Source: Acidobacteriota bacterium (GTDB taxonomy: Bacteria > Acidobacteriota > Blastocatellia > RBC074). From it: DNA of 37,019 nucleotides. Below, one piece after another: positions 1-7,130 of the stretch. Position 1 is the stretch's first letter. The number at the start of each line of letters is the position of its first letter. The DNA lies in NCBI GenBank assembly GCA_019639255.1, contig JAHBSF010000057.1:1-37019 (forward strand). Reading direction: 5' to 3'. The notes beneath the pieces are model-generated. The model was not told where the DNA came from. It saw only the letters and a list, made by a program, of their open reading frames with translations, and did not search any database. A program made the translations under genes and the position numbers.

Positions 1-97
1 TCAAACAAGGCGGTTTGCCGGAGATATGGCTTCTCAAGTGTCATATCCGATTGTTACTCGTTGTTGTTTGACTCATAACAACCGCGGCGCAGTCATT

Positions 98-248
98 TCA
101 CCAGCCTGAGCCGGAAGCCTTTTGGCCGCTGTTCGACGCCGGCAAAGGCTTCGGCACGTCGCCATTCTCATACCGCGCTTCGTGGTTGCGTTTGTACTCC
201 TGCTGGAGATGGAAGTCCCAGTATTCATCGAAGTCGCTGCTTGCCCGC
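98..248 (-). pseudogene. C-terminal remnant of a transposase-like ORF
   Basis: On the minus strand about 50 codons end in a stop at 98 and carry a charged aromatic stretch (DEYWDFHLQQEYKRNHEARY) followed by a Gly/Ser/Pro tail. This resembles, from memory, the C-terminal tail of ISKra4-like transposases; that match is uncertain. The upstream (N-terminal) end is not coding-like: it runs straight into the family 3 repeat at 252-329, so the gene is cut off there. No catalytic motif remains. It is best read as a dead fragment left by element insertion or rearrangement. Confidence 0.35.
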
Positions 249-251
249 AAG

Positions 252-329
252 CGACGCGTTTCTCGATTTGACCTGGCGCTGGCGCACCAGTCTACAGATC
301 TTTCGCCCCCTTCGGGGCTTTTAAACACT
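252..329. repeat. Family 3 repeat, solo copy
   Basis: This stretch is nearly identical to 7264-7338. It shares the segment GACCTGGCGCT...GCGCACCAG..CTACAG, then CTTTCGCC and a CCCCTTCGGGG hairpin followed by TTTTAA. Here it stands alone, not as one end of a composite element. It separates two different transposase remnants, which suggests that it inserted into, or was left by, dead mobile DNA. Confidence 0.75.
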
Positions 330-612
330 CTCTAAAAGAGCCGCACCCGTCGAAATTGGCCCGCCCGTACATGCGGTATGACTCGACCAGTTTCAGCCCT
401 TGCCCCACCACAGGGCTGGCGTCCAATACCGCCTGGCGCACAATCCGTTCTTCTTCGGTCAGTTTCTCTCCCTCTTTGAGCAACAGCCAGACGCACGACC
501 GTGGCCTTGGGACGGCGATTTTCTTTGGCGCCGGGGGCAAGGTCTTTACGTCTCCCTCCCGCCGTAATTGCACGTGGCGGTTCACTCCCCGCCTCACGTT
601 TTCAGCCATCAT
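292..612 (-). pseudogene. ISL3-type transposase, internally deleted
   Basis: A minus-strand ORF starts at 612 with a clear ribosome binding site (AAGGAG) and runs about 106 codons. Its middle (PRSCVWLLLKEGEKLTEEE, then SPVVGQGLKLVESY) resembles the region of ISL3 transposases before the DDE core. It then jumps to RMYGRANFDG, which resembles the extreme C-terminus of ISL3 enzymes (typically a KRxMYGRAxFDLL motif). The catalytic domain between these parts is missing, so this looks like an internal-deletion derivative. The last residues (about CLKAPKGAKDL) are read from the family 3 repeat. The intact start signal means a short peptide could still be made, but not a working transposase. Confidence 0.5.
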
Positions 613-758
613 TTTTTCTCCTTGCAAGTAGTTTCCCTCCTGAGGTTGCCTCAACTCGGCCGACAAAGTCTCTGAGTCGCACTTTTAATCACACCCGCCG
701 GTTCCTTTGTTCCGTAGACTCTCTTACTTGTAGTAAACTCACAACGAGGCAGGCACCT

Positions 759-1766
759 ATGAATGAAGTGATCGAGGGCGGCGACAACCGCTACTGCGTT
801 TATGAACTGATCAGACCGCGCGTAGATACGATGCGCGTGGTTCTGGTCGACAACCTGATCAAGCACGAAAGCGATTTTTCGGATGTTGCGCGGCGCGAAC
901 CCGATTTTCACGCCGGACGCTGGCTGCGGCTGGAGCGGTTCATCGCCTCGCTCGCCATGGCCAATATCGAAACCAACATCCGCAAACTCATCCGCCGGCC
1001 CGTAGTGCGCACTGTTCACCTCTCGGAACTCGACGACGATCTCATCGCCGAATTCGCTCCCGATGCAATCGTGCTCAGCGGGACGCTGCGCGATTTCGAT
1101 CTCTACAATCCGGAACTGCTCGCGCAGTTTGCTGATTTCATACGCAGAACAACGGTTCCGGTGCTCGCCATATGCGGCGGGCATCAGCTTGTTGGCCAGG
1201 CTTTCGGCGCCGAAATCGTTACGCTCGACGGACGACTTCCGAGCGAGCGTCGCACGGGTCGCGTCGTAGAGTATCAGTACCGTTTCGTCAAGATCACCGA
1301 TCCGCTGGATCCGATATTTGCCGGGATTGCAGACCGTCCCGATTACCGCTGGCAGAAGTATACGCAGCGCCGCCACCTGCTGCGCATATGGCAGAACCAC
1401 GGATTGCAACTCGACCGGCTGCCCGATGGATTTCGCCAGCTTGCGCGCGGCTACCTGACCGAAAACCAGATGATGGTGCGAAGAACGCCCGAACAACTCA
1501 TCTACGGCGTGCAGTTCCACATAGAAAAATCCTTCCAGGACTGGCAGTACGACAAGTACTGGGATCACCGCAACGAAAGCCGCGACGGACGGTTGCTGTT
1601 TGACAACTTCCTGATCGAGGCGCTGCGCTTTCACGGCAAGGAAGATCAACTCGCCAAAGGCGATTCGCAGTACGAGGTCGATCCCAATACCGATGCGCCG
1701 CAAGCTGAAGAAACTGAGAATGCGGGCGAAGCTGCCCCCTCGCTCGCCGGACTGACCGGACTGTAA
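759..1766 (+). CDS. Class I glutamine amidotransferase-like protein
   Basis: A 335-residue protein with a class I glutamine amidotransferase (triad) fold. After a 24-residue lead, a first strand (MRVVLVDN) opens the domain. A PDAIVLSGTLRDFDLY segment matches the oxyanion-side loop, AICGGHQLVGQAFG holds the nucleophile Cys139, and VQFHIEKSF supplies His254 and Glu256, so the Cys-His-Glu triad is complete. No synthetase domain is attached, so the ammonia acceptor is unknown; it may be a stand-alone glutaminase-type hydrolase or pair with a partner coded elsewhere. The tail after about residue 295 is acidic and low complexity. I chose the ATG at 759 because GAGG lies just upstream; Met25 is an alternative. 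It is followed 26 bp later by the molybdopterin synthase fusion, but nothing here shows a shared pathway. Confidence 0.8.
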   Translation: MNEVIEGGDNRYCVYELIRPRVDTMRVVLVDNLIKHESDFSDVARREPDFHAGRWLRLERFIASLAMANIETNIRKLIRRPVVRTVHLSELDDDLIAEFAPDAIVLSGTLRDFDLYNPELLAQFADFIRRTTVPVLAICGGHQLVGQAFGAEIVTLDGRLPSERRTGRVVEYQYRFVKITDPLDPIFAGIADRPDYRWQKYTQRRHLLRIWQNHGLQLDRLPDGFRQLARGYLTENQMMVRRTPEQLIYGVQFHIEKSFQDWQYDKYWDHRNESRDGRLLFDNFLIEALRFHGKEDQLAKGDSQYEVDPNTDAPQAEETENAGEAAPSLAGLTGL

Positions 1767-1791
1767 TCCGGACTGTGATCCGGAATGTAAT
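1756..1791 (+). repeat. Three 12-bp tandem repeats across a gene junction
   Basis: CCGGACTGTAAT, CCGGACTGTGAT and CCGGAATGTAAT follow each other directly. A partial fourth unit precedes them at 1747-1755. The first unit holds the stop codon of the amidotransferase gene and the last ends one base before the ATG of the next gene. The CCGGA part of the last unit may stand in for a Shine-Dalgarno sequence. Confidence 0.8.
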
Positions 1792-1792
1792 T

Positions 1793-2476
1793 ATGACGAT
1801 TCAGGTATTGCTTTTCGGCGCCTGTCGCGAGGCTGCATGCGTCGATCAATTTTCGCTCGATCTGCCTTCGGGTTCCGATGTCGCTGCCGCTTTTTCTGCA
1901 ATCTCGGCGCGTTTCCCCGCGCTCGACGGCTTTGCGCGCAGCGCGCTGTTTGCCGTCAACGAAGAGCACGCACGCGCCGATCAGTCGCTTGAAGACGGTG
2001 ATACGCTGGCTGTGTTTCCGCCCGTTTCCGGAGGAGAAATTGCGGATATGGATGTATTCGAGATTACGCGCGAACCCATAGACAAGGCGGGACTGGAACG
2101 GCGGCTGATTGCGGGCGAGGCGGGTGCGATAGTGACCTTCGACGGCGTGGTGCGAAACAACACCAGGGGCAGACCCGTAGTCGAGCTTCACTACGACGCC
2201 TACGTTCCGATGGCGATCAAGGAAATGCACCGTATAGGCTCGGAGATCCGCGAGAAATGGCCCGATGTCGCGCGCATAGGCATGATCCATCGCTTCGGGC
2301 GTATGGACATATCGGAATCGAGCGTGGTGATTGTGATCGCATCGCCGCACAGGCGGGCGGCTTTTGAAGCCTGCCGCTACGCCATCGACCGGCTCAAACA
2401 AACCGTTCCGATCTGGAAAAAGGAAGTATTCGCCGACGGCGAGGAGTGGGTCGAGGGAGAAATCGGGAGAGAATAA
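1793..2476 (+). CDS. moaX: MoaD-MoaE fusion (molybdopterin synthase)
   Basis: A 227-residue fusion of both subunits of molybdopterin synthase, which adds two sulfurs to cyclic pyranopterin monophosphate to make molybdopterin. Residues 1-81 are a ubiquitin-like MoaD domain ending in PPVSGG (Gly80-Gly81). In free MoaD this diglycine is the C-terminus and carries the thiocarboxylate. Residues 87-227 are MoaE: VTFDGVVRNNTRG, HRFGRMDISESSVVI and IWKKEVFADGEEW, with catalytic Lys209/Lys210. Mycobacterial MoaX fusions are known to be cleaved after the diglycine, and the same is expected here. The ATG at 1793 is preferred over a GTG at 1775 because MoaD proteins start with a strand like TIQVLLFG. No other molybdenum cofactor gene is in the window. 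The stop codon lies inside the left arm of the hairpin at 2467-2561. Confidence 0.93.
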   Translation: MTIQVLLFGACREAACVDQFSLDLPSGSDVAAAFSAISARFPALDGFARSALFAVNEEHARADQSLEDGDTLAVFPPVSGGEIADMDVFEITREPIDKAGLERRLIAGEAGAIVTFDGVVRNNTRGRPVVELHYDAYVPMAIKEMHRIGSEIREKWPDVARIGMIHRFGRMDISESSVVIVIASPHRRAAFEACRYAIDRLKQTVPIWKKEVFADGEEWVEGEIGRE

Positions 2477-2561
2477 CGGAACAAACGAAATAAACGAAAC
2501 AAACGGAAAGTTTGGCGATTTCCGTTTGTTTCGTTTATTTCGTTTGTTCCGTTATTCTCTC
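2467..2561. repeat. Family 1 hairpin, perfect 43-bp stem
   Basis: The left arm 2467-2509 is the exact reverse complement of 2519-2561, with a 9-base loop. Each arm is made of 9-nt units (CGGAACAAA, CGAAATAAA, CGAAACAAA, CGGAAA). It begins inside the last codons of the MoaD-MoaE gene, includes its TAA, and lies between two convergent genes. A transcript from either side would fold into the same long stem, so a bidirectional terminator or 3'-end stabiliser is likely. Confidence 0.9.
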
Positions 2562-2580
2562 TTTTCTCCCAAATCGGGAA

Positions 2581-4497
2581 TTACCTGAAAGAGACAATAA
2601 CCGGATTGGCCCCGATGCCGTCTACCGTCAGTTCGACTTCGACCGCGCCGCGTCCCATAAGGCTGCGGTCAAGGCGCGCGTTTATCTGATCGAGGCCGAA
2701 AAACGTTCCCTGCGGTCCTGCAAACAGCACTTCAAGAGGCGTCCCGCCCGCCGTTGCCGTTACTCCCGTCAATGCGCTGCGCCCACGAATGCCGGCGCCG
2801 AACAGGATCAGGAATACCTGTTCATCTTCGGGCGCCAGATCTATCGGCCGGGCTACAAATCCACCTATCGCTGCATCGAACTCCGCAGTCGGTTCTTCGG
2901 ATTGACTGCCGTCGCCGCGCTGCCGCAATACGATTGCCGCGGCTGCACCCGCGCCGTTTGCGTTGGCGGCAAACAGCCCCGGGGCGACCGGTGCAATGTC
3001 TATCGCGCCGGTAGAAACGATGCCGTCCTGGCCCGTAATCCTGATTTCAGCCTGGCCGGCTGCCGTAGTTTCGGGAACAAGATAGTTGACCTGCATCGGG
3101 GATACAAAAAACAGCGACGCCGGACGTTCGATTCCGGCCGAATCGCGCACGCTTACGGAAGTGCCGGCCAGAATCGCAGGAAGGGGCAACTGGGCTTGGG
3201 CCGTATCTGTAGCGAGCGCTACGCCGAATGCTGCTGCAATGGCTCCGGGCGCAAGCGGTCCGGGCCGGAAACTCGCAGCCGATACGGTTGTCGCAGCGCG
3301 CACCGCCGTGTTGACGATTTTTGTTATGCTTCCGCCGAGGTGGACTACGTAAAGCTCTCCCTCCTGATCCTCGCCGAACGATGAAATATTGAACGCCGTA
3401 TCGAGCAGGATTCTCGATGCGCCGTTTTCGTAGAGGAAAATTTCACCCGTGCAGTAGTCGCCGTATACATAGCTGCCTGCGGGGAGCGTACCGCGAGCGC
3501 CGCGATAGACGTAACCTCCCGTTACCGAACATCTCCCGCCGCTGTGGTTGTATTCGGTAATCGGCGGAACGTAGGCGGTTGGGACGCACGGCGCCGGGCC
3601 GAGTCCGGTGCACAGTGTGCCTTCGAAGACGCGCCATCCGTAATTTCCGCCGAGCGTGATGATGTCGATTTCCTCGCGTTGTCCCTGCCCCACGTCTCCG
3701 GCGTAGATTTCACCCGTCGCCCGATCGAAAGAAAACCTCCACGGGTTGCGCAATCCGGTTGCGTAGATTTCATCGCGGCCCTCGGCGGGACCGAAGAATG
3801 GATTGGTCGAGGGCGAAGAGTAGGGAATCGCGCCGTTGGGATTATCGACGTCGATGCGCAGCATTTTGCCCAGCAGATTATTGATGTTCTGTGCACGGTC
3901 TCCCGGGTCGTTGCCGGAGCCTCCGTCCCCCATTGCTATGTATAGAAAACCGTCGGATCCAAACTCGATCATTCCGCCGTTGTGGTTTGAAAACGGCTGC
4001 TCTACGACCAGCAGAATCTTTTCATTCGTTTCGGCCAGGTTGGGATTTGCGGCCGAAGCCAGAAACTCGGATACGACGGTGGCGCCGTCTCCGGCGCGTG
4101 TGTAGTTGATGAAGAATCTTCTGTTGGCGGCAAATTGCGGATGGAATGCCAGACCGAGAAGGCCGCGTTCGCCGCAGCAGGAGCGTTTCGTTGTGACGTT
4201 CAGAAAATCGGTTGGAGTTGCAGAGCCGGGCTGGAGCACTTTGACGATGCCGGTTTGTTCGACGATAAAGAGCCGGTTGCTGAGGTCTCCCGCGTGCCGG
4301 ATGAGCACCGGGCTCGCGAGGCCGCTGAGAAAGGGTTGCAACTGTATCGACGGGGTTCCCTGAATCCCGCCGGCGGCAGGCGGAGTAAGCATAGAGAATA
4401 CGGAATACACGGAAAATAACAGAACATACGGAAGAAATGCCGGTTTCCGCATTTTCAGTTTTTTCCCGTTCATTCCGTGGTTGCTTCCGGTTTTCAT
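2581..4497 (-). CDS. Secreted PQQ-type sugar dehydrogenase with TIGR03437-like domain
   Basis: A 638-residue exported protein. Residues about 16-45 form a signal peptide (hydrophobic core FLPYVLLFSVYSVF). Residues about 50-400 are a glucose/sorbosone dehydrogenase beta-propeller that would oxidise sugars with a PQQ cofactor: GLLGLAFHPQF, FSNHNGGMIEFG, YIAMGDGGSGNDPGD, RNPWRFSFDRATG and DVGQGQREEID are typical. From about 408 to the end lies a domain of the TIGR03437 type (AASFRPGPLAPGAIAAAFG, SPMQVNYLVP, APGLFA), common in Acidobacteria and of unknown role. The ATG at 4497 follows the selB stop by one base, so translation is probably coupled; ATGs at 4473 and 4452 also give a good signal peptide. 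The DNA coding the signal peptide looks derived from a family 1 repeat. Confidence 0.88.
   Translation of the reverse strand: MKTGSNHGMNGKKLKMRKPAFLPYVLLFSVYSVFSMLTPPAAGGIQGTPSIQLQPFLSGLASPVLIRHAGDLSNRLFIVEQTGIVKVLQPGSATPTDFLNVTTKRSCCGERGLLGLAFHPQFAANRRFFINYTRAGDGATVVSEFLASAANPNLAETNEKILLVVEQPFSNHNGGMIEFGSDGFLYIAMGDGGSGNDPGDRAQNINNLLGKMLRIDVDNPNGAIPYSSPSTNPFFGPAEGRDEIYATGLRNPWRFSFDRATGEIYAGDVGQGQREEIDIITLGGNYGWRVFEGTLCTGLGPAPCVPTAYVPPITEYNHSGGRCSVTGGYVYRGARGTLPAGSYVYGDYCTGEIFLYENGASRILLDTAFNISSFGEDQEGELYVVHLGGSITKIVNTAVRAATTVSAASFRPGPLAPGAIAAAFGVALATDTAQAQLPLPAILAGTSVSVRDSAGIERPASLFFVSPMQVNYLVPETTAAGQAEIRITGQDGIVSTGAIDIAPVAPGLFAANANGAGAAAAIVLRQRGDGSQSEEPTAEFDAAIGGFVARPIDLAPEDEQVFLILFGAGIRGRSALTGVTATAGGTPLEVLFAGPQGTFFGLDQINARLDRSLMGRGAVEVELTVDGIGANPVIVSFR
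4394..4480. repeat. Degenerate family 1 repeat inside a coding region
   Basis: ATACGGAATACACGGAAAAT and ACAGAACATACGGAAG on the left, then TTTCCGCATTTTCAG and CCCGTTCATTCCGTGG on the right, reproduce the two arms of the family 1 hairpin with many changes. Unlike other copies it lies within a gene and codes for the start and signal-peptide region of the sugar dehydrogenase. Confidence 0.5.
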
Positions 4498-4498
4498 C

Positions 4499-6418
4499 TC
4501 AGAGTATCTCCCGTGTTTCTCCCGATCGGCGCGTAACACGCTGACGATCGAGGTATTCCAGCAGCGGGATCGCATACTTGCGCGATACGCCGGTCAGGTC
4601 CTTGAATGAGCCGACGTCGATGGTCGCACCGCGTTCGGTTTTGAAACGCTGAAGCGTGCTTTTGAGTTCATCGAGTGCGGTGCGGTGAAAAACGAGATCG
4701 GCCACGCGCACGAGTTCGCCGCTGTTTATAAGCATCTGCGCGAATCGTTGGGCGCGCTGCGCATCTATGCCGAATTGCGGGCCTGCCTCGGTGATTGCCT
4801 CGTCGAGACTGATCGGGCGCAGCGCGGCGCGGGCGTATATTGCGGACAGATGCTCCTTTGCCGCCTGCTCCTGCGGCGACAGTTCTACGCGATGCGTTGC
4901 GAGTCTTATGAGATCGCGTTCGGCGACGATTTCATTTCTGCTTGCGGCTCCGGCGATCAGCGAGCGGAAGATGTCGGGATGCAGGTGTGCAAACAGGCGC
5001 TCGCGCAGTTCTTCGCGCGGCATACCGGCTTCGAGCGGCGCGCGTTTGTGGTATTCCCTGAGCAACTGCCTGGCGCGCGCTGCGAGATCGTCAAACGATG
5101 CGCGTGCTACGAGTCTCGTTTGAGAGTCGCCGACCCGCACCGCGCGGCGCGTCTTTATCATCGCCTCGGCGGCGCGTGCAATTACTTCATCGGATGCGCC
5201 GCTGCGGGCTGCGATTGCGGCGAAATCCATTCCGGCTTCACCCGCGGTTTCGACGAAGACGGCGATGCGTTCGATTTGATCGGCGGATTCGAGACGCGCA
5301 AGCACATCCGCACGCGCCGCACTGTCTCTGGCTCGATGTTTTACGGGAAGGGGATCGAGCACCTCGCCGCCGCCGATGGTCATCGAGGGCGAATAGCTGC
5401 GAAGTATGAATCGGTCGCCGGGCAGAGCGGCTGCGGGGCTTTCGAGCCGAAGCTGCGCAAATCCCGATCTTCCGGGTTCGAGTTGCGGCGAAGATATCAT
5501 AACGACGCGCGCCAGCAGTTCCGCCGTCCCGAGATGCAGTCTGACGCGTGCCCGCGTGCGGAGTGTGCGCGGAGCGGAATCGAGCAGGTGAAGACGAACG
5601 TCGAGCATCGAACTCGGCTTGAAGCGTCCGGCGGGAGCCAGCACCTGTCCGCGTACAACCTCGTCTACGTCTACGCCCTGAAGATTGATCGCGGTACGTT
5701 CGCCCGCGCGGGCTTCGGAAACTGCGCGACCGTGCACCTGCACGTTTCGGGCGCGCGTTCGGCGGCCTCCCGGCGGCAGCAGTTCCAGTTCTTCGCCCGA
5801 GCGAATGCGACCCGATACGAGCGTGCCGGTGACGACGGTGCCGAATCCCTTGATGGTAAAAACGCGGTCTATGGGCAGGCGCGCAATTGTGCGGTCGTCG
5901 CGGGATTCGATTGTAGAGGCCAGGCGCAGCAGTTGTTTTTTAAGTTCTTCGATGCCTGTATTCGTGCGCGCGCTGACGCATACGACGGGGGCGTTTTCGA
6001 GGAAAGATCCTATGACGAAGTCCGCGATATCGGCCTCGACGAGTTCGAGAAACTCCGGGTCGACGAGATCTGTTTTTGTAATGACCACGAGGCCGGATTT
6101 GACTGCGAGCAGGCGGCAGATTTCGAAATGTTCGCGCGTTTGCGGCATCACGCCCTCATCGGCCGCAACTACGAGCATCACCAGATCGAGCCCGTGTGCG
6201 CCGGCGAGCATGTTTTTGATGAAGCGTTCGTGGCCGGGCACGTCGATGAGGCCGAAGTGCGCGTCGCCCAATGTAAGATCGGCGAAACCGAGGTCAATGG
6301 TGATGCCGCGTTCCTTTTCTTCCTTCAGCCGGTCCGCGTCGATGCCTGTAAGCGCTTTGACGAGGGCCGTTTTGCCGTGGTCGATGTGTCCGGCTGTGCC
6401 GATAATTATTCGTTTCAT
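4499..6418 (-). CDS. selB: Selenocysteine-specific elongation factor SelB
   Basis: A 639-residue translational GTPase that carries Sec-tRNA(Sec) to the ribosome at UGA codons marked by a SECIS hairpin. GTPase motifs are complete: [11 protein letters not shown] (7-17), GITIDLGF switch region (38-45), DVPGHE (59-64) and TKTD (114-117). Beta-barrel domains follow to about residue 370. The last 250 residues are the SelB-specific winged-helix domains that bind mRNA, ending in [20 protein letters not shown], a typical SelB C-terminus. The length fits bacterial SelB. No selA, selD, tRNA-Sec or selenoprotein gene is seen here, so the rest of the pathway must be elsewhere. It is first in a likely two-gene unit with the sugar dehydrogenase and diverges from the zinc-ribbon gene at 6551. 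Confidence 0.97.
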   Translation of the reverse strand: MKRIIIGTAGHIDHGKTALVKALTGIDADRLKEEKERGITIDLGFADLTLGDAHFGLIDVPGHERFIKNMLAGAHGLDLVMLVVAADEGVMPQTREHFEICRLLAVKSGLVVITKTDLVDPEFLELVEADIADFVIGSFLENAPVVCVSARTNTGIEELKKQLLRLASTIESRDDRTIARLPIDRVFTIKGFGTVVTGTLVSGRIRSGEELELLPPGGRRTRARNVQVHGRAVSEARAGERTAINLQGVDVDEVVRGQVLAPAGRFKPSSMLDVRLHLLDSAPRTLRTRARVRLHLGTAELLARVVMISSPQLEPGRSGFAQLRLESPAAALPGDRFILRSYSPSMTIGGGEVLDPLPVKHRARDSAARADVLARLESADQIERIAVFVETAGEAGMDFAAIAARSGASDEVIARAAEAMIKTRRAVRVGDSQTRLVARASFDDLAARARQLLREYHKRAPLEAGMPREELRERLFAHLHPDIFRSLIAGAASRNEIVAERDLIRLATHRVELSPQEQAAKEHLSAIYARAALRPISLDEAITEAGPQFGIDAQRAQRFAQMLINSGELVRVADLVFHRTALDELKSTLQRFKTERGATIDVGSFKDLTGVSRKYAIPLLEYLDRQRVTRRSGETREIL

Positions 6419-6465
6419 GTCGAGTTTGTATTTCGATACGGGGGCGCGTTGAAAACAAAGCTACT

Positions 6466-6494
6466 TTGACAATCGTAATACTGTCAACTAGGAT
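6466..6494 (+). promoter_or_regulatory. Sigma-70-type promoter with overlapping dyad
   Basis: TTGACA at 6466-6471, a 17-bp spacer and TAGGAT at 6489-6494 make a good housekeeping promoter about 50 bp ahead of the zinc-ribbon gene. The -35 box is also the left half of an inverted repeat, TTGACA-N10-TGTCAA (6466-6487), whose right half lies in the spacer. A repressor could bind there. Because the dyad reads TTGACA on the other strand too, it may also affect selB transcription, but I see no good -10 box on that side. Confidence 0.6.
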
Positions 6495-6550
6495 CATTGC
6501 GCGATGCCGAAAGGCGTTGTTTAGATCCGACCCCAATCCGGAGCAAATAA

Positions 6551-7102
6551 ATGCCGAAATACTGCAACAGTTGCGGCGCCGCCGTTGCGGACGTCGCCCG
6601 CTTCTGCAACAAGTGCGGAACACCGTTCCAGCCTACACAGCCTTCATCGTCGCCGCAGGCCTCGGCGCCTCCGTCGAGTTCGCCCGGGGTACAGGCGCCG
6701 CCCTCGGGTTACCAGCATCCGCAGTACGTCGCACCGCAATCCGCAGGCGGGCTGCAGCCGAACGTGGCGGGATTGCTGTGCTACGTGCTGGGTCTGGTTA
6801 CGGGAATAATCTTTCTTGTGCTCGATCCGTACAACAAGGACCGTTTTGTTCGCTTTCACGCGTTTCAATCAATCTTTTTGAGCGCCGCGATGTTCGGCCT
6901 GATCTTCGCGGTAAGCATAATGCTCGGCATATTGTACCTGATACTGCCCTGGGGGCTTTACGCGCTGCTGAGGCTGGGACTCAACCTTCTGCAGTTGGGC
7001 GGATTCGTGTTGTGGATCTTTTCTATGTTCAAGGCCTACAACAATGAAAAATGGAAAATCCCGGTCATAGGAGAATTGGCCGAGCGACAGGCGGAGAGGT
7101 GA
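6551..7102 (+). CDS. Zinc-ribbon membrane protein, DUF4870/Tic20-like
   Basis: A 183-residue protein. It starts with a zinc ribbon (Cys5, Cys8, Cys19, Cys22) of the CNSCG...FCNKCG kind. A Pro/Ser/Gln-rich linker follows to about residue 70, then a membrane domain with about three segments (72-91, 104-130, 131-160). NKDRFVRFHAFQSIF and the end KWKIPVIGELAE match the DUF4870/Tic20-like family, whose role is unknown. CCGGAG at 6537-6542 is the ribosome binding site. The ribbon resembles that of the gene at 7392, with matching Cys positions. The two genes may be partners or may share a domain by duplication; the mobile element at 7131-7339 sits between them. Confidence 0.8.
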   Translation: MPKYCNSCGAAVADVARFCNKCGTPFQPTQPSSSPQASAPPSSSPGVQAPPSGYQHPQYVAPQSAGGLQPNVAGLLCYVLGLVTGIIFLVLDPYNKDRFVRFHAFQSIFLSAAMFGLIFAVSIMLGILYLILPWGLYALLRLGLNLLQLGGFVLWIFSMFKAYNNEKWKIPVIGELAERQAER

Positions 7103-7130
7103 AAGGGAAAAGAAGAAGAAAGTATTGAGT

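Noticed and set aside
2467-2561. CRISPR array
   Set aside because: The short units are contiguous, without spacers, and arranged as two inverted arms rather than direct repeats with unique spacers. No cas gene is present.
2364-2588. Short frames with periodic FRLFRLFR peptides next to several genes
   Set aside because: They are translations of the 9-nt units in family 1 hairpins, in different frames at different copies, without start signals of their own.
4499-4501. selB TGA read as selenocysteine to fuse with the sugar dehydrogenase
   Set aside because: The next gene starts one base later in another frame, and it has its own start and signal peptide, so readthrough would not give a fusion. 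I also saw no convincing SECIS-like hairpin.
4685-6469. Long open frame on the plus strand opposite selB
   Set aside because: It is the antisense of a well-supported selB. The translation is rich in Arg, Ala and Cys with no domain, a usual result of strong third-position bias in GC-rich genes.
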